From contig NMRA01000155.1 of NCBI GenBank assembly GCA_002633005.1, positions 133,779 to 177,038 on the forward strand: a stretch of 43,260 nt of DNA, in the 5' to 3' direction. Source of the stretch: Phoronis australis (taxonomy: Eukaryota; Phoronida; Phoronidae). Below the pieces are notes generated by a model. The model had not been told where the DNA came from. It worked only from the letters and a program-made list of their open reading frames with translations, and did no database searches. Below are positions 1-10,000 of the stretch, one piece after another; the stretch's first letter is position 1; each line of letters begins with the position of its first letter. A program made the position numbers and the translations under genes.

Positions 1-817
1 GTGGCTCGAAAACTGATCAGACATCACGAACATAAACCAGCCAAAGTTCAAAGGAAACTAAACTTCCAGTCAAGAAAATACTATATTAGTGAGCCACAGT
101 AATGTGCACGTGATTATGTTGGTCAATTAGCCACGAAACTGCAAATCTACTTACGCGTCGGGGGCCGCGAATTCAGGTTCCGCTTTGGCCACAGCACCGT
201 CAGGGCAGAAGCTGTACATTGACAATCATTATTTGAGTAATGTAAATGTAAATAAAGATTCCCCTAACACCTGGCCGTGGGATGGAAATCGAGTTGTTTC
301 ACAACAGTTTCTGCCAGCAAACATAGCATGAGCTCACACGGCCTCGGTGTCCCGTCAATTAGTTTTATTGCACCTAAGGCTAAAGCCGGTAACGCAGTGA
401 TTTATTCATTGCTGGCTTCACAAATCATTTGCACTCACGAACACTCCAAAGGCATTACAAATTGCATCTTATGAGACAGACTTTGTTTCAGTTTTATATG
501 AGTATTGTTTAGGGTGAGAATAATTCATTTTGAAACAGAACGCTCAGTAATAAACGCCAACTAAAACAGGCAATTAGCAATCCCGACTTAGGACGAGCTA
601 GAGCTCATCAGTCCCCGACTACGCAGGTGGATCGTTAAGTTTTACAGGCTATCAATTCGAAGAGGAATGCAGTGATGAAGAAATACTCGAGGGGCGCCGT
701 GAACAAGCTCAGACAACGGAACGTATGGAGTTCTTTGGTAAGCCGGCATTCGTGAGGCACTGTCGACGTCTGCAGGCCACAGACACGGAGTTGTTTCACG
801 GCCTCATACTTGCTATT
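1..817 (+). mobile_element. Third copy of the TTAA-type transposon family, broken at an N
   Basis: Positions 451-817 match 4033-4399 with about six differences, and 1-240 matches the reverse complement of about 5640-5860 inside the element at 5165-6404. Neither terminal repeat is present: the copy enters from outside the window and stops exactly at the N at 818. It contains a coding-like remnant (SDEEILEGRREQ...ERMEFFG). No known protein family was recognised. Confidence 0.6.
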
Positions 818-818
818 N
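818..818. other. Single N (sequence join or unresolved base)
   Basis: The N falls exactly where similarity to the element copy at 4033-4399 stops and where gene A intron sequence starts. It looks like a contig join made inside a repeat. Other single Ns are at 27146 (inside a C-rich low-complexity tract) and 36511 (beside an AT-rich palindromic tract). Confidence 0.6.
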
Positions 819-888
819 TGGTATATGTATTTTGCTTCTTCTCTGAAAATTGTCTTACCTCACGTAACTTCTCACTGTATTTTCCAAG

Positions 889-1041
889 AAATCTTCACGA
901 TGCGACAAAGTACCGATGGCAATACAAAGAGGACCCGTCGTCGGGAAACTGGACATCATTTACTGGTGAAGATAATGACGGTCTCGAGAATGCTTTTCGT
1001 GATCCCCAGTGTGACCGTCACAGGGTGACATTGAGCACTGG
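889..1041 (+). CDS. Gene A exon: finger-5 His and first half of WWE1
   Basis: The acceptor CCAAG precedes 889 and the donor is GG|GTAATT after 1041. The exon is 153 nt, entry and exit phase 2. It encodes NLH (the His closes a CCCH finger begun in the missing upstream exon), then KYRWQYKEDPSSGNW, an acidic stretch, and AFRDPQCDRHRV. It aligns residue for residue with the gene B exon 34411-34259 of the same length. Confidence 0.85.
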
Positions 1042-4000
1042 GTAATTAAAGCAATTTATTTTGTTCTACAGTACTTCGAGTAGTATGGCCTACAGTTTGG
1101 ACTTCCATTCTTGTCTTAGGAAAAATATCAAAATGCATGGCGTACTTGGAAAATTTATCGTGACACAGCTTTGGGGGAGAATTTTCAAAAATATCTAGCA
1201 TGTGACGTCTGAGTCTCTCAATCCAAGATCCTCTGATCCACAAAGCGGACTAACTCGATCATTCGTGTACTCTACATGTAGTAACAAGTAGCAACAAGAA
1301 ATACCATATTGTTTCAAGCTGCTTCGTTCACAATAATTGGCTTCTAGAATTTGAATTCAAGTGTCATGATCGAAGCATTTCGATAAGCGTACCTACATGT
1401 ACATGTAAGTGAAAACTGAATTATGAGGTCTGAACATGCGCCTGTGTTCCTGACATGCTTGTATAAATCTATGTCCACATGCATTTCTAGAGCTCCAAAA
1501 TTACCGGCACATGTTGATTTTGTCAGCATGAAGTTGACCAGTGGTCCAATCGGTTCTTATAAAGTGAGACGTTTGAGCACCACAGCAATACTGAAAGCAC
1601 CATCGAGTAAATCGAAAGTGGCCACTACGTGGGGCTGGTACTGGAAGGATGTAGACGGCAAGTTCGTTATGTATGGTCAAAAGGTATGAATATGAACTAA
1701 TTGGTCCTGAGCGTGCATAATGATTATTATTTTCACAGGCTTTCGACGTCACATCCGTCACTGCAGCAATTGCCATGACAATGTTTTCATTGTCACACTC
1801 GGCGAAACGGCAGTAGCCGCAAACCGGCAGGCGGGTTATTAATGCAGTTCATGTACACACACTTAAACGAGATCATGTAGACAGTTTGCTGTCATACGAG
1901 AGGAACAAAATTCCTAAATTTTCCCTCATAGTTCAATTTTCAAGAAATTTGTCACTTTAATTTTAACATTAAGTTGGTCAATCGTAAGTTGATCAAAAAA
2001 AATGAAAGTAGTCTTGGGAAATTAGTGTACTAAAATTTTGTCTGCTTCAAAACTGGCCCATGTTTTGTCGTGTTTGTCAACTCCCAAAGAGATGCCTAGT
2101 AAAATTTGGAAAACACCAGTGGCGGATTTAGAGGGGGGAGGGTTAAGGGGGCCATGCCCCCCCCCCTAAAATTCTCCCAGATTCCATTTGCCATTTCGGT
2201 AGTGCGAATGTCTGACGGGAAAAATCCTGACTAATACTCTGCCCTGGCCCCCCTTACTCAAAATTCCAGATTCGCCCCTAAACACGTTCCTTAATTATAT
2301 TTAGAGTAGAAAATGCGATAGAATTGGTCATAAACCATTTATTATTCAACTGTATGGGTTAGGTGGATGTGAAATGACAGACCTTTACGCTTGTGTAAGA
2401 GCCTCTTAAAAGAGTATATTGATGCGTAGGATACTAAATGCCTGACCTTAGTGGAAGGGTAGGCATACATGTAAGTCCCTTACTAAACAGTGATTCCAAC
2501 ACCACTGGGGTTCTAAAAGTTAGCATCTACTTCTACCTAAACTAAGAACCTTTTGGAAATGAAATAGTTAATTTCCTTTATGACTTCTTTAATAAGAACG
2601 ATCAAGATGAAATATATGTATAATATCAGACAATGAGATGTAATTCCACTGTCAAGATTATGGATAAAACCTGGAAGCTTTGGAAGACTTAAAATGAAAA
2701 ATATGTCTGCTACATGGCATTTCTATTGAAAGAAGAAGGATTTTTGTGGTCGTTCTATAGCTTTTTTGGAAAATTAAATTTTGGACTTAGGTTTCTGAAC
2801 TTATGCCATCAAAGAAGCTATTTCTTGAACATGGAAAGAATTAAACAAAAATTCAATTCTGTGCATCGTTTATGCCAAGTTTCGTAAAATTATTGCTTGC
2901 ACACTAAAAACGCAAAATATATGCACAATAGTTTTGTGATTCGTAAATATTATGGACATGGACGTGACTTGAAATGGCTAGCATACCTTGATACATGTGT
3001 ACCTGTTACTTCTGATCAGTGGAGAATGTTTATTATGTGAAATTTACTCTTGATGGGAAGCTTCGATGGTTTCAGTTCAGGTCGCACCTCTTAGGCTGTG
3101 AAAACTGAAGTTGGTAATTATTATTGGTGTGCGTTTTGTAAGAGAGAACCTGAGACTTTGCTCCATTTATACTGACAGGGTGATATTGTTCAAAACGTTT
3201 GGGACACCATAGAGAAGTAAGTAAGAAATATCTCTCTGGCTACCGATACAGTTACAGTTCTATTTGGCAACTCATATGTAGAAACCTTCCTCTGCCAAAC
3301 GTAATTTTACGTCTTCCCCTTACATGAGCAACGTCTCAGTGATAGGCTAAATTTCCAAATTGAATTGTGGTTTCGCTCGAGTTGGTGTCTTTCTGAACAG
3401 GGTTTCACGAACACGTCACAGACATCTTCGGACGACATCGAAAAGGAGTTCCTGGCAAATCCAACCAGCGTCATGGAATTTCAAACTGATCAACACCAAT
3501 ACAAGCTTGACTTCACCACAATGATACAACGTAATATCACGTAGGTGTGCACGTATACTTTGCGTAGTGCTGCGCTTTAACAGCAACCACATGGGCAGCT
3601 TACCATAGGGGGCTGAGAGCTGCTATAGCTACCCGCTTATTTCTGTGCTGCGCCGCCCATGAACTACATGCATTTACAATACCCTCCTTACTCTTAGGAT
3701 TGCTCCAACACAATGGAATATTTGTGAAGCACACCACTCATGTAATATTCCTTTACAAAAAATGCACTACGAAAAACCGTTGACGATTATATGCAGTAGA
3801 TGGGTGATGCAGGATGCTAGTGACAGTAGATGGGTGATGCAGGATGCTAGTGACCTTAAGGAGCATGCCACCCGAAAAACAACCTAATTTGTATCAATTT
3901 AGGTCGAGTAGTTCTACTCCATAACGACACGTACGGTTGCGTTATCTGACACCTGATGGCAAACGGAGGTGTTGAAATTATCCAATGACGTCATCGGTTT

Positions 4001-7000
4001 CACACGCAGTCCGTTCAGCAGTTCACAACACAGGCATTACAAATTGCATCTTATGAGACAGACTTTGTTTCAGTTGTATATAAGTACTGTTTAGGGTGAG
4101 AATAATTCATTTTGAAACAGAACGCTCAGTAATAAACGCCAACTAAAACAGGCAATTCGCAATCCCGACTTAGGACGAGCTAGAGCTCATCATTCCCCGA
4201 CTACGCAGGTGGATCGTTAAGTTTTACAGGCTATCAATTCGAAGAGGAATGCAGTGATGAAGAAATACTCGAGGGGCGCCGTGAACAAGCTCAGACAACG
4301 GAACGTATGGAGTTCTTTGGTAATCCGGCATTCGTGAGGCACTGTCGACGTCTGCAGGCCACAGACACGGAGTTGTTTCACGGCCTCATACTTGCTATTA
4401 ACAGCGTACATTTCATTCTTCGCTACCATGAGCCACTTCCTAAGCATTTCGAAGTAAAAAAAAACGATATACCCGCTTTCCTTGCACCTGCTTAGTTCGG
4501 ACAAGCGGATGCGATGCACCGCAACATAGCGGCATTCACTCTGCATATGAACCACTGACGTCGCTAGCGTCGTTTCTCACCTTCCTCACAAGTTAACGCG
4601 ACACCTCTTGGCAAGGTAAGGTCGACCGCGTGCGAGGCGATGCGAATATAGAGCGATTAAGACGGCAAAAAAGACTAATTAAATCGGGTGGCATTCTCCT
4701 TTAAGGTATGAGAGTTTGTTAGTAAACAAGAGTATTCGTTTAAAACACAAGTCCAACTAATCCGATATAAAGGGATCTACCAGGACATAATTCCTGTAGT
4801 CAAGAATGTGACATTAAACACCGTATATGAGATTTTCTTTTCTAATTCGAGAAAGGCACAAAACTGAAGCACAATTAATTATTCGTAAGATTGCTTCTTC
4901 ATCAGAAAACTTTTGATTACGCATCCTTTCTGATTTTCCATACAATTCCATGACTGAATGCTATGTCAAAGAAAGGACGCTAAAGATCTCAGAAATATTT
5001 GTGCATAAAACGTAACTTGCCTTATGTAAGCAAACAGAACTGTTCCCTACATTCGTGTAGTATTGCAAAGATACTGTATATCGGTACCTCTATCTTACTC
5101 GAGAATGTGCGAGGCGCAGGCCGACTTCTAAAGCATGCTGACGGTCTCCAGCAATACCGATCTGTTAAAGGAGAATGCCACCCGATTTAATTAGTCTTTT
5201 TTACTGTCTTAATCGGTCTATATCCACATCGCCTCGCATACGGTCAACCTTACCTTGCCGAGAGGTGTCGCGTTAACCTGTGAGGAAGGTGAGAAACGAC
5301 GCAGCGGCGTCAGTGGTTCATTTGCAGAGCGAATGCCATGTTGCAAGGCATCGTTCCCGCTTGTCCGAACTATGCAACTGCGAGGAAAGCGGGTACATTG
5401 TTTTTTCGACTTCGTCTAAAGTCCGAAATGCTTAGAAAGTGGCTCGCGGTAGTGAAGAATGAAAAGTAAGCTGTTAATAGCAAGTATGAGGCCGCGAAAC
5501 ATCTGTGTCTGTGGCCGGCAGTCGACAGTGAGTCTGACGAATGCCGGCTTACCAAAGAATTATCCATACGTTCCGTTATCTGTGCATGTTCACGGCAACC
5601 CTCTACGTATTTCTTGATCACTGTATTCCGGTTCGAACTGATAGCCTAGCTGTGAAACTCAACAACTTCTGCCCTAACTATTCTTTGGCCAAAGGGGAAC
5701 CTGAATTCGCGGCCCCCGACGAGTAAATAGATTTGCAGTTTCGTGGCTAATTCACCATCATAATTAAGTGCACATTACTTCTTAGGATCACTAGTGTAGT
5801 ATTTCCTTGATTGAAAGTTTAGTTTCCAACTTTGGCAGGTTTATGTTCGTGAAGTCTTCAGTTCGGCCGCGACCCCACTGGCCTGATCGGGTTCAGACGA
5901 ACCGCTGGCCGGGATAACGAGTCGATCCAGCAGCGGCGGTCCTGATCGGGTTCCCAGCCACTGAAAAAGTTTCAAGTCTAAACAACACAGATCTAGGTTT
6001 TCCTGTCTGTATTTCACGGAAGAATGCTTCTGTTACGGTCTCCTTGGTAAATTAGGCTGCCGAACTTTGTAGGCTACGGTGTGTCCAAACACCAATAAAT
6101 CAGCAACAGCGAAATAAAACAACACGTTGATATAGGAACTCGGTGTATTTAAAGGGTTTTACAAAGAAGTTTGATGATTTATTGAGGTTAAACGATGATT
6201 TCAAGCGATAAGGTGACACCAGTAGCCCGTGTTGTGAACTGCTGAAGAGAGTGCGTGTGAAACCAATGACCTCATTGGATAATTTCAACACCTCCGTCTG
6301 CCGTCTGGTGTAAGGTAACGCAACCGAACGTGCCGTTATCGAGTAGAACTACTCGATCTAAATTGATACAAAATAGGTTGCTTTGGGGTGGCATGTTGCT
6401 TTAATCTTGTCAAAACTCAAAAAGTAATAGCACTTTCACAACGGAACGTTGTAAAAATCCAAAATTGATTCCTGTGATGAAAAACGGGTTTATAGCTGTT
6501 TGAAAAAATGAATTGTTCATTTAAAAACCGACGGCTTTTCTTTTTGGACCTCAGATCTCATGAGGGGTGTTATTTCCGCTGTCCACGAAGTTTCCATGAC
6601 GTTTCACATTCGCATGCTTCTCTCTTTAGTAAGTTCATATGTAATTACTCACCTATCTGTTAAAAACACGCTGTGGGTACACAAATACGACAGTCAGGCG
6701 GGACAAAGAGGCAAGTTTCTGCAACACCGGCGGTGAGTCAGATTGAAGTTTTTTACTCAACCTGGAGTGAGTTCTGAATTACTGGCAGAGTAGGAAAAAA
6801 CGCCATACTCATCTGGTGGATGTCATCATGGGGCTCAAGCACTGTCCACGATAAGCCTATGTTTTCTCGGAGAGCATCTCGAAGAAAACAGAATTGATCA
6901 CTGACTAAAACTAATTAAACGTTCTTGTATTTCCCGATCGTGTAAGATAACCTCAGAGCAAGTATTAAAAAGCGCAGGTAGACGCTCACCAATATTCTCA

Positions 7001-10000
7001 TCCTCTATGACTTGATCTCAACTTTTCTCATGCTCATTTTTCGAAAGCCAAGGTGGGTATGGCAAACTGTGATTGGTGTTGAATTTTGTCTGGCGATTTT
7101 TTCACGAATTGGATAGCTATATCCGGGTTTTCGAGATTTCACCTTGAACATTAATATCAAAGGGAATATTGTTATATTATAGCTGTCGTTTGCTGTGAAT
7201 ATACCCTTTCTGCTTATTTTTTTTAAAAGGACATCATCACGTGGCCATGTACTTTTAGAAAAAAATAAGCAAAATCAATGGATGATAGGTGTAAATAGAC
7301 AAATCAAGCTCTACCGTCTGCTTATCAGGTAGCCCTAAAATGTTACATTCAGCCATTTGTGAATTGAAACTTCAAAAGCGTTTTAAATGACAGAACTATT
7401 CAGTAATGTTCACATTTTTCACAGATACGAGACAGAGAGAGAAGTTCGTCGACGTCCAATAGATGTCCTAACCAGTGATGCTGACAATCTCCGGTGAGTA
7501 ATTAAGTAAATATACTTGTTTTTTAACTGTTGGTTAGTCATGTCCTTTAAGCACTAGCGTTGGTGGAAACCCAGAAATAATAAACTTGACTTTGCGTCGC
7601 TTTGTTCAAATGTAAGCCCAGTTGTTGGTTTGTCTGAGTCAATAGCTGCTAGTCCATCCAATGGACTACCCATGTGTTTGCATGTGTATCAATCTGCTTT
7701 TCACCTGTTGATCAACTTCCTTGCCTTTTCCTTTTATTGGTCGTTGCACATGTTAAGTGGTTGGCCAACCTATCGCTGGTGCACGTGAATCTTTAAATGG
7801 ACGATTTGTCGGCAGTGAACGGTTTACCTGAGAACAGACTTCTGGGTATTACTTTTGCTAGGATTGACAGCTCTTCTTTTCACCAACTAGCCTGTTAGTT
7901 GTGTTGACAAGTGCGTGAGGTATGGGTGGACCATTTTAACGCCACGTTTGCAATGCTGAAGAGGGGCGTAGCACTGACGCACTGTAAGTTACGGTATAGT
8001 GGGACGTGGGCGCACGTAGGCGCAGCCAACCACATTTTTAACATTTTAACGTAGCCCCTACGCACCGAAATATAAGTGACTGTATAGTGGGACGTAGTCT
8101 TCTTGATACGATAGTTTAAGGTATCGGTGCGCTGATACACTGCCAACAGCATTGTTGCAGAACATTTCAGCGCCAGGCATGCTTCGATGAGCTCATGATT
8201 AGCAAAACTCGGGTGTTATGTAAGTCGTTGAAAGTTAATAGCTCCGTTTTATTGAATGCACTACATCAACATTTCAAGTTAGCCAGTGAAAACAGAAAAG
8301 CTGATTCTTGAGATTGGAGCATGTTTGAGATTACTGCGATAATTGGAAAGTCAGAATCCTACACTGATGCACGATGTGCTAGAAGAGATGTCAAGCCTAT
8401 TTGTGGATCAGCAATGCTGAAGCACAACTATGCTACAAGCAGAAAAGCTTATTCGACGGATGGTTGTGTCCTTAGTCTACATGTACATTGTACATGTATG
8501 GTTGATAACATTCGCCACTCACTGACATGCGCTCAAGAGAAGAGGTTTGGGTCAATGGAAGTGGAGGAAACCCTTAAAGGGACAACCGTGACCACAATTC
8601 CTGGACAAGTTATTTAAAATGTTGTGAATTTGGAGAGGCGTTAACATGACAATGATGAGGAGTCATTTTGCTCTTTTCTGAGCATCTTGGACCCCAAAAC
8701 GTGGCCGATGAGATCTGGGATAAGACATGGCGAGCACGGAGTCAGGGGTTACCGTATCTGCGAAAGGTTTGGGCTGGTTGCCATAAGGGCAATCAGGGGA
8801 ATGCGTGAGTTGGTAGCAATGAAGGAGACGGTTAGAATAGACAACCTACCAAGTGCTCTGCTACAACTGGACCTCTGCATGAGACTCTTCCTTGCAGTAC
8901 AGCTGAATGTAAGCGAGGATTCAGGGAAATGAATCGGATTGTAACAGAGGCTCGCTCTTGCTTGCTATAAGAAACCAGCATCTGCTTGCTGTTTGGCAAG
9001 GTCAATGGTCCCCCGCTTTCCATGTTCAACCCACAACCATATGCCGAAACTTGGTGTCGAAAACACAGAACTACATGTACTGATAGTTCTCAGTCCAGAT
9101 CATGTAACTTGGAGAAGAAAAAGACTGCCGCCAAGAAAATTTGTGGAGGATTCTGTAACTAAACACTCTATCTTTGGATAGGTCAGTAGTACCTGGCATT
9201 TTACTATGTTTAAAACTATTGAAAAATAAAAACAGCTGCTTATTAGAAAGCTCTACGTGGAGTTTACGAATGTATATTAGCACAGGCACGTGGGCTCATT
9301 GTTCATGACGTTCAGCTCATTAATGAAACGTCAGTGCTTGTGTATAAACTGTGGAGCGTGCAAAGTAACATATGTTCGCCGAGCTAGGAAATTTTAGATT
9401 AATATTTCAAGATAAAGTAAAAATTACGGTGTTATACCATTGGCGGATAAAGGGGGCCCGCAGGACACACACAACAGGCGACTAAAAACGCCACCAGCAT
9501 ACCGTTTCTGAGCGTTACTAGCCTATTGTCCTTTATAATTGTGTTTGGGCCCCTATTCAGAGACCGATTGGAATGCACGCGGACCTCTGTCTTCTAATAT
9601 ATGTGGTTGAGCCCCCTTTCTGCGACATCATAGATCCGCCAAAGCAGACTTACAGTAAATACCCACCCGTGAGTGAAAAATTGGCCTACATGTTTGTGAG
9701 TCGGGTTTTTCGTGTTCAATGGGCTTTTTAAATTCAGGGCTCCATGCGATAGGCAGGCCTTTGGGCGCCTACTTACAGTACCTCTAATTTTACCAATACA
9801 CCACTGGTGTGATGGGAACAGAGTGACTTTGTGAGTGTTCTTTTTAGAATTATAGTAAATGCTCAACAAGGATAAATGGAAAGATTTCTTTCAACGGTTT
9901 TACTTCTTTCAGTTTCCAAGCGTTGTCGACCAAATCAATAGTCCCTAAGCACTGGACAGACATCGAGAGCGATGCTGACTTTAAACGTGTTTTGGTAGGT

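Noticed and set aside
3795-3854. Possible CRISPR or minisatellite
   Set aside because: Only two head-to-tail copies without spacers, in a eukaryotic genome.
4217-4555. 112-codon minus-strand ORF
   Set aside because: It lies antisense over the transposon remnant at 3856-4704 and is not conserved as a frame in the other two copies.
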